From Archangium lansingense (GTDB lineage Bacteria; Myxococcota; Myxococcia; Myxococcales; Myxococcaceae), in assembly GCF_026626635.1 (NCBI RefSeq), contig NZ_JAPNKA010000001.1, positions 1,922,001 through 1,986,000 on the forward strand: a stretch of DNA of 64,000 nucleotides. The letters are read 5' to 3'. Below, piece by piece: positions 19,079-27,698 of the stretch. Numbering within the stretch: position 1 is the first letter of the stretch; each line of letters begins with the position of its first letter. The translations under genes were made by a program, and so were the position numbers. The notes under the pieces were generated by a model. That model made no database searches, had not been told where the DNA came from, and saw nothing but the letters and a program-made list of their open reading frames with translations.

Positions 19079-19726
19079 TCACTTACGGGCGTAGAGCAGG
19101 GCGACTGCCTCGATGGAGCCGCCGTCCAGGTGCCCGTCGGAGACCCGGACCTGCTCATGCCCCAGGCCGATGGTGTGGCCGATGGCGTGGAGCACGTCGT
19201 CTGTGCCGGAGGTGTCCGTCAGGGTGAGGGGCTGCTCGCCGCCGGCGCGTCCCACGTAGGACTGGCTGTGCTCGCCACGAGTGATGGCCACGTAGTGGGG
19301 ATAGCGCGAGGCGTTGTCATGGGTCCGCTGGACGAAGCGGATTCCCGTCTGCTGCTGCCACTGCTGGAGGGCGGCGGTGACGCGCTCCGGGTGGGGCAGG
19401 TCCGGCGATACGGTGTAGGGGATGACGCCCTCGGGCCAGGGCTGGCGGATGGAGAGGATGCCCATGCCCTCCAAGCGCGACGAGCGGTTCGTAGGTGCGC
19501 GGACCCGCTCCTCGGCCTTCTCCATCAACCGAGTGGGCCCCAGGACGATGTCGTCCTCGAGGATGGCCAGGCCACGGTCATCGGTGTACCGCACCTCGAG
19601 GACCTGGCCGGAAGTGGCATCCCGGAGGTGACCTTCTTGAATGGCGGGCGGCGACGCGAGGGCCGCCGTCGATAGGACGAGGCCCAGCGCGGCGAGGGAG
19701 AGCGGGAGGAGTTTCTTGTTCGACAT
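19079..19726 (-). CDS. Astacin-like M12 protein lacking the catalytic Glu (pseudoprotease)
   Basis: 215 aa with signal peptide (cleavage near ALA, 24). The astacin-type zinc motif should be HExxHxxGxxH; here residues 180-190 read HAIGHTIGLGH, so the three zinc His and the Gly are kept but Glu is Ala181 (codon GCC). The HEQ that normally follows is present. The region between it and the final family segment (GSIEAVALLY) is short, so the Met-turn is missing. The upstream family motif PWPEGVIPYTV is intact. Zinc binding is possible but ordinary proteolysis is not expected. Confidence 0.75.
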   Translation of the reverse strand: MSNKKLLPLSLAALGLVLSTAALASPPAIQEGHLRDATSGQVLEVRYTDDRGLAILEDDIVLGPTRLMEKAEERVRAPTNRSSRLEGMGILSIRQPWPEGVIPYTVSPDLPHPERVTAALQQWQQQTGIRFVQRTHDNASRYPHYVAITRGEHSQSYVGRAGGEQPLTLTDTSGTDDVLHAIGHTIGLGHEQVRVSDGHLDGGSIEAVALLYARK

Positions 19727-19921
19727 GGACGGTCCCTGGGGGGTCGGGTGCGAAGACCCACGTCAGGAGGAGGCCGTCCAGGCGAGATGTGATGGAGGCG
19801 CGTGGGCCGGGTGAGGGGTGGGGGGATGGCTTGTCCGCTCGCTCTCTCCACGGGCTGGCGATGAGCCCGGTACCTCCCGCTTCGACGAGGCGAGCACCAG
19901 CGTCTCGGGGCGAGGTGGAAT

Positions 19922-21298
19922 ATGCGCACGCCGCTCCTCTTTCTGGGCCTGCTCCTGGCTCTTCCTGGAGAAGCACAGACGCAGGACTCGGAGCACGGAC
20001 ACGAAGCGCATGGTGTTCCTCCGGCCCAGGGCGAGCACGAAGCTCCCGGTGAGCCCGCTGCCCCAGGCGAGCACAGCACCGGTCACATGGGGCATGCGGG
20101 AGCGGAGGCTCGCGAGGTCCAGTCGCTTCGGGACATTCCCTTGATGCGGCGGGGCTCGGGCACGTCCTGGCAGCCGGACCTCATCCCGGGGTCGATGCTG
20201 CACTGGGACGTGGCCGGGTGGGGCCTCATGTTTCAGGGCGTGCTCTTCGGAGGCTACGACGTGCAGGGCGGGCCCCGGGGGGACAGCGCGCTCGCGGGGA
20301 TCGGCTGGCTGATGCTCATGGCGAACCGAGAGCTGCCCTCGGGGCAGTTCGTTGCGAGCGTCATGCTGAGCCCCGAGCCCTTTACCGCGGGCGCGGACGG
20401 TGGCTACCCGCTGCTGCTCCAGACGGGAGAGACCTACAACGGGGAGCCGCTGCGAGACCGGCAGCACCCGCATGACCTGTTCATGGAGCTGGCCGTCTCG
20501 TACTCGCACTACTTCTCGGACACCTGGGGGCTGATGCTCTACGCGGCGCCCGCGGGCGAGCCAGCACTGGGCCCCGTGGCCTTTCCGCACCGGGTGTCGG
20601 CCTGGTACGACCCGCTGGCGGCGCTGGGGCACCACTGGCAGGACGCCACGCACATCTCCTTTGGGGTGCTGACGGCGGGCATCCTCACGCCGAAGGCGAA
20701 GCTGGAGGTCTCCTGGTTCAACGGCCGCGAGCCCGACGAGGACCGCTACGATCTGGACCTGCGGGTGCCTGACTCGTTCTCCCTGCGGCTGTCGGCCAAT
20801 CCCACGGCGCGGGTGAGCGCGCAGGTGTCCTACGGCTACCTGAAGAGCCCCGAGCTCCTCGAGCCGGACGTGTCGGTGCACCGGCTCACGGCGTCGGCCA
20901 CGTACCACGCGCGCTTTGGAAGCAACGGCTTCTGGGCGACCACGGCCGTCTTTGGCCGCAACGTGGAGAGCGAGGAGGTGCCGACCAACGCATTCCTCCT
21001 GGAGAGCAGCCTGGACCTGGACGGGCACCACGTCGTCTTCGGGCGGGCGGAGTACGTGCAGAAGGCGGGGCACGACCTGGTGCTGTCCGAGGCGCTGGAG
21101 CACTCCGTCTTCGACGTAGGCAACCTGGTGCTGGGCTACGTCTACAACCTTGGCCCCTTCGGACCGGTGCGTCCGGGGGTCGGGGTACGCGGCGCGCTGA
21201 GCGTAGTGCCGGAGGGGCTCGAACCCTTCTACGGCAGCCGCACTCCGGTGGGCGGCATGGTGTACCTCCGCCTCGCTCCGGCCGGTGGCCACCGCTGA
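19922..21298 (+). CDS. Outer-membrane beta-barrel-like protein with His-rich N-terminus
   Basis: 458 aa; signal peptide cleaved near GEA (18). The mature N-terminus is rich in His and Glu (HGHEAHG, HSTGHMGHAG), suggesting metal contact. The rest alternates aromatic and polar residues and ends in a strand-like segment, as in outer-membrane barrels. Function not recognised. It lies just upstream of the iron receptor but on the far side of that gene's promoter, so it is probably transcribed separately. Confidence 0.65.
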   Translation: MRTPLLFLGLLLALPGEAQTQDSEHGHEAHGVPPAQGEHEAPGEPAAPGEHSTGHMGHAGAEAREVQSLRDIPLMRRGSGTSWQPDLIPGSMLHWDVAGWGLMFQGVLFGGYDVQGGPRGDSALAGIGWLMLMANRELPSGQFVASVMLSPEPFTAGADGGYPLLLQTGETYNGEPLRDRQHPHDLFMELAVSYSHYFSDTWGLMLYAAPAGEPALGPVAFPHRVSAWYDPLAALGHHWQDATHISFGVLTAGILTPKAKLEVSWFNGREPDEDRYDLDLRVPDSFSLRLSANPTARVSAQVSYGYLKSPELLEPDVSVHRLTASATYHARFGSNGFWATTAVFGRNVESEEVPTNAFLLESSLDLDGHHVVFGRAEYVQKAGHDLVLSEALEHSVFDVGNLVLGYVYNLGPFGPVRPGVGVRGALSVVPEGLEPFYGSRTPVGGMVYLRLAPAGGHR

Positions 21299-21307
21299 GC
21301 ATCGATC

Positions 21308-21361
21308 TTGACAGCGCCCGCCATTGGTCGTAACACAATTTGAAAATGAGAATGGTTATCA
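21308..21361 (+). promoter_or_regulatory. Promoter and Fur box on the TonB receptor start
   Basis: A perfect -35 TTGACA is at 21308-21313; 17 bases later TAACAC (21331-21336) is a weak -10. The Fur-like box TGAGAATGGTTATCA at 21347-21361 matches the 7-1-7 consensus TGATAATNATTATCA at 12 of 14 defined positions, and sits in a longer palindrome with arms GAAAATGA and TCATTTTC. The box begins inside the ATG (21346), so transcription would start at or within a few bases of the start codon. Confidence 0.65.
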
Positions 21362-23478
21362 TTTTCATATTCTGCCTTCTGGCCGGAGCCAGGGCAGGGT
21401 GGGCGCAAGAGACGTCCGAGCCCACTGGCGAAGCGGAGGAGGCCATCGAGATCTCCGTCGAGGGCACGTCCGTGGAGCAGCGCCGGCGCGAGTCGGCCGA
21501 GTCGGTCCAGGTGCTCGACACGGAGCATGTCCAGCGCGAGGCGGCGGACCTGGGCGAGGCCCTGGCGCGCACCGAGGGAGTGGGAGTGCGGCGCGCGGGA
21601 GGGCTCGGCAGCGCCACGCGCTTCTCGCTCACCGGATTCACGGACGAGCAGGTGCGCTTCTTCGTGGATGGGGTGCCGTTGGAGCTGGCGGGCCTGGGGC
21701 CCGAGCTGGCCAACGTGCCCGTCAACCTCGTGCAGGGGGTGGAGATCTACCAGGGGGTAGTGCCCATCCGGTTCGGAACGGATGCACTGGGAGGCGCCGT
21801 GCACCTGCTCACCGACTCACGGGTGCAGGGCACGGGCGCCGCCGCCTCCTACGCGGTGGGCTCCTTCGACACGCATCGCCTCACCGCGAGCGCACGTCAC
21901 CTGGATGCTCCGAGTGGATTGCTGCTCCGGGCCCAAGCCTTCCTCGACAGCACCCAGAACGACTACTCCATCGACGTCGAGGTCCCCGACGACTCTGGGA
22001 GGCTGCTCCCGGCGCGCGTGCACCGCTTCCACGATGCCTACCGTGCGTGGGGAGCGAGCCTCGAAGGGGGCTTCCTGGACAAGCCCTGGGCGCGGCGGCT
22101 GCTGCTGCGTGTCTTCGCGAACGACTACGAGAAGGAACTGCAGAACAACATCACCATGGAGGTCCCCTACGGGGCGGTGAACACGAGAGCGTCATCGGCC
22201 GGCGCTCTCCTCCGTTATGCGCAGGGGTTCTCGAGAGGGCTGTCCGCGGAAGTGGTGGGGGGCTACACCTTCCGGCATACGCGCTTCGACGACCTCGGTA
22301 CGTGCTCCTACGACTGGTATGGCCGCTGCGTGCGGCAGCGGTCCCAACCGGGGGAGATTGGGGCGCGGGCGGTGGAGCGGCGGGTGAACCAGGGCACCGG
22401 CTTCGCACGGCTCCATCTGGAATGGGCGCCCTCGGAGACCCAGACGCTCCGGCTCTCGCTCGCGCCGACGGCCGTGACGCGCACAGGGGAGGACCGGCAG
22501 CTGACCGCACTGGGACAGGTGGATCCCCTGGCTCCGGGGCGCGGGTTGTTCTCCCTCGTCACGGGCGTGGAGTACACGCTCTCCGCGCTCGAGGACCGGC
22601 TGGAGAACATCGTCTTCCTCAAGGACTACCTGCAGCTGGCGAGCGCGCAGAAGCTGTTGCCCAGCGGCGTCTTCTTACCCATCGACCGGGACCTGCATGG
22701 CGTGGGCGTGGGGGACGGCGTGCGGGTACGGCTGGTGCGCGGGCTGTACGCGAAGGCCTCCTACGAATTCGCCACCCGCCTGCCCCGCCCGGGCGAGCTC
22801 TTCGGAGATGGATTGCTCGTCAATGACAACCTCGACCTGCAGCCCGAGCGCAGCCACAACCTCAACCTCGAGCTGGCCTTCGAGGGCGCGCCGGGCCGCG
22901 CGGGGGCGGTGCGCGCCAGCCTCGTGGGTTTCGGACGGCTCGCCGACCAGCTCATCGTCCTCATCGGACGTGAGAACTTCTTCACCTACCAGAACGTCTT
23001 CGAGGCCCGCTGTTTGGGTGTCGCGGGCACGGGCGCGTGGACCTCTCCGGGGCAGTACCTCACCCTGGAAGGCAATGTCACCTGGCAGGACTTCCGCAAC
23101 ACCTCGCGCGAGGGAGCGTTCGGCTTCTTCGAGGGTCAGCGCATTCCCAACCGGCCCTACCTGCAGGCCCATGGAAGCGCTCGGCTCCAGGCGAGTGGCG
23201 TGATGAGTGACCGGGACGAGCTGTCCCTGACGTGGCATGCGCGCTACGTGCACGCCTTCTTCCGGTCCTGGGAGGGCGTGGGCCAGAAGGACTCCAAGCA
23301 GGTGATTCCCTCCCAACTGCTGCACTCGCTGGCGCTCTCCTACGTCATCCGAGGTGCGGCCGTGACCTTGGGCTGGACGGTGGACGTGGAGAACCTCACC
23401 GACACCCCCGCGTACGACTTCTTCGGTGTGCAACGCCCCGGGCGAGGTCTCTTCGCCAAGCTCCTGGTGGAGCACTGA
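21346..23478 (+). CDS. TonB-dependent ferric-siderophore-type receptor
   Basis: 710 aa from ATG 21346; a TTG at 21340 is also possible. No ribosome site is visible upstream, which fits a leaderless mRNA. Signal peptide ends near GWAQ. The plug domain is at about 35-150 (EGTSVEQRRRESAESVQVLD, FVDGVPLEL, VEIYQG, GTDALGGAVHL). A long 22-strand-type barrel ends in the family C-terminal pattern VENLTDTPAYDFFGVQRPGR. It would take up a ferric siderophore across the outer membrane. Fur control, the downstream lipoprotein and the nearby MFS transporter recall the accessory genes around myxochelin loci. Confidence 0.9.
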   Translation: MRMVIIFIFCLLAGARAGWAQETSEPTGEAEEAIEISVEGTSVEQRRRESAESVQVLDTEHVQREAADLGEALARTEGVGVRRAGGLGSATRFSLTGFTDEQVRFFVDGVPLELAGLGPELANVPVNLVQGVEIYQGVVPIRFGTDALGGAVHLLTDSRVQGTGAAASYAVGSFDTHRLTASARHLDAPSGLLLRAQAFLDSTQNDYSIDVEVPDDSGRLLPARVHRFHDAYRAWGASLEGGFLDKPWARRLLLRVFANDYEKELQNNITMEVPYGAVNTRASSAGALLRYAQGFSRGLSAEVVGGYTFRHTRFDDLGTCSYDWYGRCVRQRSQPGEIGARAVERRVNQGTGFARLHLEWAPSETQTLRLSLAPTAVTRTGEDRQLTALGQVDPLAPGRGLFSLVTGVEYTLSALEDRLENIVFLKDYLQLASAQKLLPSGVFLPIDRDLHGVGVGDGVRVRLVRGLYAKASYEFATRLPRPGELFGDGLLVNDNLDLQPERSHNLNLELAFEGAPGRAGAVRASLVGFGRLADQLIVLIGRENFFTYQNVFEARCLGVAGTGAWTSPGQYLTLEGNVTWQDFRNTSREGAFGFFEGQRIPNRPYLQAHGSARLQASGVMSDRDELSLTWHARYVHAFFRSWEGVGQKDSKQVIPSQLLHSLALSYVIRGAAVTLGWTVDVENLTDTPAYDFFGVQRPGRGLFAKLLVEH

Positions 23479-23513
23479 CCCCCCATTTCCCCCCAAGCAG
23501 AAAGGCCGTACCC

Positions 23514-24710
23514 ATGAAGCGTCTCATTTCATTCCTCGCTCTCTCCCTGCTCGCTGGCTGCGAGAAGGACCCCGTCGATCCGGATGGCAATGGCGACGGG
23601 CCGCTGTACGCCATCACCACGCAGCTGCTCACCACCGACACGCCCCAGAGCTACATCATCGTGACGGACAAGGCGGAGGAGGCCGGCACGCTCTCTCTGG
23701 ACAACGCCATCGAGGTGCCCGGACGCGCGCTCGGCGTGGGCATTCCCAAGTCCGGTTCGCTCTACGTGGTGACCGACGAGAACGCGACGGTCGTCCGGTA
23801 TACCCTCACGAGCAGCGGCACCCTGGAGAAGTCGGGAACCGTGAGCTTCGCGGGCAAGGGCGTCTCGTCGCTCGGCGAGTACCAGAACAACTTCCAGTTC
23901 GTCTCGGCGACCAAGGCGTACTACTTCGATGGTGAAACCCCCCAGGTCATCATCTGGAATCCCACCGAGATGACGGTCACGGGCAGCATCCCCCTGGACT
24001 CGCTGGCCATCGCGGGAGCGACCCTGTCCTTCTCGGGAGCGACCGTGCAGCTCACCAACCAGGTCATCATGCCCGTGGGCTGGCGCCCGGCCACGGGCGT
24101 GGGCATCACCAAGAAGGCGGCCGTCGTCTCCATCGATACCCAGACCGACGTGGCCACCATCGCGACGGATGACCGGTGCGGCTACACGCACGACGCCGCC
24201 GTGGGCCCTGACGGCAAGGTCTACATCGCGACGGAGGCTTACGGGGCGGCGGTGTACCGGGTGAAGCATGGGGAGGACACGCCGGCGCCCTGCCTGCTCA
24301 AGTTTGATCCCCAGACGCGCACCTTCGATCCTTCCTTCTACAAGACGCTGAGCGAGCTGGTGGGTGGCGGCACCGCGGGTGCGCTCATCCCCGGTCCCCA
24401 GGGGACGGCCTACGTGCGCGTGCTCGACGAGGCCGTGGCCCCCGTGAACGAGGGCACCCATCCGCGCCTCGTGGCGAGCGGGGCCGGCTGGCAGTGGTGG
24501 CAGCTGAAGCTCGACACCCTGACCGCGACCCGGATGCCGGCCTTCCCGTCCACCACGGGCAGCGTGTTCCTCTTTGAGTCGGAGAATCAGATCCTCTACT
24601 CCGAGTTCGCGGCGGGTTCCTCCGCGACGACGCTGCACGTGCTGGGCGACAACGGCAGGGCCACCGTGACCACGCAGGGCCTGTCCTTCTCCTTCCTCCA
24701 GCTGCGCTAG
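23514..24710 (+). CDS. Lipoprotein, beta-propeller-like, linked to the iron receptor
   Basis: 398 aa with lipobox LLAGC (Cys15). The body repeats short segments of the kind VxIDTxTDVATI, SLYVVTDENATVVRY and AAVGPDGKVYIAT, suggesting a beta-propeller. It follows the TonB receptor by 35 bp and is probably cotranscribed. Lipoproteins of this type are found beside siderophore receptors (the MxcI/DUF4374 kind, from memory). A role in binding or handing over the ferric complex is inferred. Confidence 0.65.
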   Translation: MKRLISFLALSLLAGCEKDPVDPDGNGDGPLYAITTQLLTTDTPQSYIIVTDKAEEAGTLSLDNAIEVPGRALGVGIPKSGSLYVVTDENATVVRYTLTSSGTLEKSGTVSFAGKGVSSLGEYQNNFQFVSATKAYYFDGETPQVIIWNPTEMTVTGSIPLDSLAIAGATLSFSGATVQLTNQVIMPVGWRPATGVGITKKAAVVSIDTQTDVATIATDDRCGYTHDAAVGPDGKVYIATEAYGAAVYRVKHGEDTPAPCLLKFDPQTRTFDPSFYKTLSELVGGGTAGALIPGPQGTAYVRVLDEAVAPVNEGTHPRLVASGAGWQWWQLKLDTLTATRMPAFPSTTGSVFLFESENQILYSEFAAGSSATTLHVLGDNGRATVTTQGLSFSFLQLR

Positions 24711-24733
24711 CCGCCCCCATCTCAGGAAATCCC

Positions 24734-25402
24734 ATGCGTTTCGTTTTCCATTCCGCGGGCATGGCCGTCGTCTGCCTGCTGTCGACTCCGGCCCTCGCCA
24801 CCAGTACGGGCATCTCTGGGCAGTCCGGCAAGGACGGGCTGACCTGCAACACTTGTCACAAGGGTGGCACGTCGCCGGAGGTCGAGTTCACGGGCCCCTC
24901 GGCGCTCGTGCCCGGTGCCACGGGTCAGTACAGCTTCATCATTCGGGGAGGGCCCGCGAAGAAGGGCGGCGTGGACATCGCCGTGAGCCACTCGGATGCC
25001 CTCCTCCAGCCGGGCGTGGGCACGAAGACGCTGGGCGTGGAGCTCAGCCACTCCGAGCCTAGGGACTTCGAGGGCAACGAGCTCCGCTTCGACTTCTCCC
25101 TCGTTGCGCCCGCCAGGGATGTCACCCTCACGCTCTTCGGCGCTGGCAACTCCGCCGACGGGGACCAGCGCGGTAGTGGCGATCGCGCCGCGACCTCGAA
25201 GTGGCAGGTGGTGGTGGGCAACGGCACGCCCGACGCGGGCACACCCGACGCGGGCACGCCTGATGCGGGCACGCCCGATGCTGGCACGGGTGACGAGCCC
25301 GAAGATCCGCCTCGTGGTGGTTGCTCCACGGCGGGGAACTCGTCCGTGTGGGCCCTCGCGCTGGCCGGAGCCGTCTGGCTTCCGCGCCGCCGCCGGGGCT
25401 GA
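24734..25402 (+). CDS. MYXO-CTERM surface protein with CxxCH motif
   Basis: 222 aa. A signal peptide (to about ALA, 22) is followed by CNTCH, a possible c-haem site, and a beta-rich domain. Then come four direct TPDAG repeats and a sorting tail: GGCS, hydrophobic stretch, RRRR. This is the MYXO-CTERM layout processed by myxosortase and leading to surface display. It resembles the MXAN_6652-type family. The 23-bp gap after the lipoprotein gene puts it in the iron-receptor operon, so a surface redox or metal-binding role is possible. Confidence 0.75.
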   Translation: MRFVFHSAGMAVVCLLSTPALATSTGISGQSGKDGLTCNTCHKGGTSPEVEFTGPSALVPGATGQYSFIIRGGPAKKGGVDIAVSHSDALLQPGVGTKTLGVELSHSEPRDFEGNELRFDFSLVAPARDVTLTLFGAGNSADGDQRGSGDRAATSKWQVVVGNGTPDAGTPDAGTPDAGTPDAGTGDEPEDPPRGGCSTAGNSSVWALALAGAVWLPRRRRG

Positions 25403-25431
25403 TGGAGTAGGGCTCTCCAGCCCTTGACGGT

Positions 25432-25475
25432 CCGCCCCCGGAGCACCCGGCCCTCACCGGATGCTCTGGGGGCGG
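25432..25475. terminator. Bidirectional hairpin terminator
   Basis: CCGCCCCCGGAGCA (25432-25445) pairs with TGCTCTGGGGGCGG (25462-25475), 13 of 14 positions, loop 16 bases, midway between convergent genes ending at 25402 and 25493. Confidence 0.6.
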
Positions 25476-25492
25476 TCACCGGGGGAGCGCTC

Positions 25493-26716
25493 TCAGGCCG
25501 GAGCGGGGCTCAGTGCCACGGCGCGCCGGGTGAACACCCAGAGGGTGAAGAGCGCGCAGCCGGTGACTCCCACGGCGATCCATCCCACGAAACCAAAACC
25601 CACCAGCGCGCCGTCCGGTGCCACCGTGATGAGCAGTCCGCTCACCCACGCGCCGAGCCCGGATGCACCATCGCTGGCCGCCATGTTCATCGCGAGGTAG
25701 CGGCCGCGCAGCGCGGGCGGCACGCGGGAGGCCACCAGGGCCATGGTGGGAATGGCTCGGCCCGAGGTCAGGCCCATGAAGAGGACGAAGACTCCCGCCA
25801 CCACGGGCAGGGGTGACGCGGACAGGTGTGTGAACACCAGATGCGGCACCATCGTGCCGACGAGCAGCGCCCCCAGGATGCGGGCCGGGCCGTAGCGGTC
25901 CACGAGGCGGCCGATGCCCCGCGCGCTCACGAGCGAGGCCGCGCCACCGCACAGGTATATCCAGGAGAGATCCGACAGCTGCAGGCCCAGGTTCCCCACC
26001 ATGAAGGGGCTCAGGTAGGGGATGAGCAGGAAGCCGGAGAACACCACGCTGAACGTCAACACCCAGCCCAGCGCGAGCCCGGGCGTCCACGCGGGAGCGG
26101 GCACAGCGGAGCTGGAGGCCTCACGAGCCGGGGACAGGTGGCGATTGACCGCGGGCAGGAGCACGAGCAGTCCCAGCCACGCTCCCGCGGACAGCGCACC
26201 AATGACCCAGAAGGGCGAGCGCCACCCCCACTGAGTCGCGAGCCCGAGCCCCAAGGGCACCCCGGCCACCGCGCTCAGCCCATAGGACGCCATCACCGTT
26301 CCGATGGCTCGGCCCCTGCGCTCCATGGGGATGAGGTCTCCGATGATGGCCTGGATGACGGCGCTCATGAGTCCCGCGCAGGCCCCCGCCACCGTTCTCG
26401 CGGCGAGCAGCCCGAAGTACCCGTCCGCGGCGCCGCACAGCAGCGTGGCGGCGAGGAAGCCCGCGTACAGCACCAGCAGCGTGCGCTTGCGATCGAAGCG
26501 ATCCAGCCACAATCCCCCGAGCAGTCCCATCCCCGCCGAGGCCAGCGTGTACGCGGATACCAGCACGCCGAAGCTCGCCGCCGAGATGCCGAACAGCCGC
26601 ATGAACTCCGGCCCCAACGGCATGACGAGCATGAAGTCCATCATGTGGGTGAACTGCACGGCGGCCAGTAGCAAGAGCACCCAGTGCTCCCGCCGAGATG
26701 AGAGGGCTACGGTCAC
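25493..26716 (-). CDS. MFS transporter under Fur-type control
   Basis: 407 aa with a GTG start and GGAG upstream. About twelve hydrophobic segments; the MFS signature GLLGGLWLDRFDRKRTLL lies between TM2 and TM3. A Fur box 37 bp upstream and the TonB receptor operon facing it suggest a role in iron supply, for example siderophore export or import of a ferric complex. It belongs to the drug:H+ antiporter-like branch; substrate unknown. Confidence 0.82.
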   Translation of the reverse strand: MTVALSSRREHWVLLLLAAVQFTHMMDFMLVMPLGPEFMRLFGISAASFGVLVSAYTLASAGMGLLGGLWLDRFDRKRTLLVLYAGFLAATLLCGAADGYFGLLAARTVAGACAGLMSAVIQAIIGDLIPMERRGRAIGTVMASYGLSAVAGVPLGLGLATQWGWRSPFWVIGALSAGAWLGLLVLLPAVNRHLSPAREASSSAVPAPAWTPGLALGWVLTFSVVFSGFLLIPYLSPFMVGNLGLQLSDLSWIYLCGGAASLVSARGIGRLVDRYGPARILGALLVGTMVPHLVFTHLSASPLPVVAGVFVLFMGLTSGRAIPTMALVASRVPPALRGRYLAMNMAASDGASGLGAWVSGLLITVAPDGALVGFGFVGWIAVGVTGCALFTLWVFTRRAVALSPAPA

Positions 26717-26752
26717 GACACGCTCCGGAAAACTGAGTTCACGGGGAGATAT

Positions 26753-26767
26753 TGATAATGAGAATCA
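26753..26767 (-). promoter_or_regulatory. Fur box upstream of the MFS gene
   Basis: TGATAATGAGAATCA matches TGATAATNATTATCA at 12 of 14 defined positions. It lies in an AT-rich island (26751-26780) upstream of the GTG at 26716, where the promoter is expected. It is the second Fur-like box within 5.5 kb. Confidence 0.65.
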
Positions 26768-26869
26768 AAATCAAGAATTAAGCGCAATGGAGATGGTTCG
26801 AGGTGGACAACCGGGGCGGGGCTACCGCCGCACCTGCGCGGATTTGGCGGTAGGTTGGGCCCTGCCCTC

Positions 26870-27643
26870 ATGTTCCTGAAACGACGACTCCGGCCCCACC
26901 GAGCACTCCTGATGGCTTTTCCGGCGGCCCTGCTGCTCGTCGCCGCGTTCGTGCCGCTGCGCTGGGAAGGGGCGCGGACGGCGCATGACGCCTACCACCC
27001 CCTGCGGGCTCCGACGGCACAGGAAGCCGCCGCGCTCCTGTCCTCCTGGCAGCTGGATGGGCGCCCTGGTGCGGCGCTCGTGCGGATGGATGCGGACACC
27101 GTCGTCCTGCGTACGGGCTACTACCTGCTGCCTGGAGCCGGGGGCCCCGAGCGGGCGGGGACCGTGAACTGGGCGGGGAAGACGTATGGCCTGATCTCCG
27201 CCAACTGGAGCTCCGCCTGTTCCGAGCACCGCCTCGACAGGGCGCCCCTGGAGAAGGAGCTCGGGCGTCCCCTGACGGACGCGGACGTCCAACCGTCCTT
27301 CCTCGCGGATCGGCCGGTCTCCTTCGCGAGTAACCGGGTCCCTCTGTACTTCCTCGCCGAGGTGGGCTTCCTCACGCTGCTGCTGGCCTCACTGCTCTTC
27401 TTCCTGAGCCGGAGTGGGAGCCGGTGGTGGGTGATTCCCCTCGTGGCGGCCCATATCGTGCCCGTTCTCCTCCTGGTGCCCATCTACTCCCCCGCCTTCT
27501 TCGATGCCGACACCTTCCACCAACGTGTCGCCGTGGAAGCGCTCTGGGACGGGTGCCTCATGGCGCTCCTGCCCCTTCTGCTGGGAAGCGTCCTGTGCTT
27601 CGTGGGCCTTGGAATGAGGAAGAGGGCGGTCAGCGCCTTCTGA
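26870..27643 (+). CDS. Hypothetical four-TM membrane protein
   Basis: 257 aa from the ATG at 26870. One N-terminal hydrophobic segment (about 13-30), an extracytoplasmic domain of about 130 residues, then three further hydrophobic segments (about 160-180, 186-208, 225-245). No family recognised. The domain contains a single Cys and a WAGKTYGLISANW segment. Nothing in the surroundings points to a role. Confidence 0.6.
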   Translation: MFLKRRLRPHRALLMAFPAALLLVAAFVPLRWEGARTAHDAYHPLRAPTAQEAAALLSSWQLDGRPGAALVRMDADTVVLRTGYYLLPGAGGPERAGTVNWAGKTYGLISANWSSACSEHRLDRAPLEKELGRPLTDADVQPSFLADRPVSFASNRVPLYFLAEVGFLTLLLASLLFFLSRSGSRWWVIPLVAAHIVPVLLLVPIYSPAFFDADTFHQRVAVEALWDGCLMALLPLLLGSVLCFVGLGMRKRAVSAF

Positions 27644-27698
27644 GGGCTTCACCTGCCGGGAAGCGTGCACTCCTTGGGCGTCCCATTAGACTGGGGCC

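Noticed and set aside
25229..25290. Short direct repeats as a possible CRISPR or VNTR locus
   Set aside because: They are in-frame TPDAG codons within the linker of the MYXO-CTERM protein.
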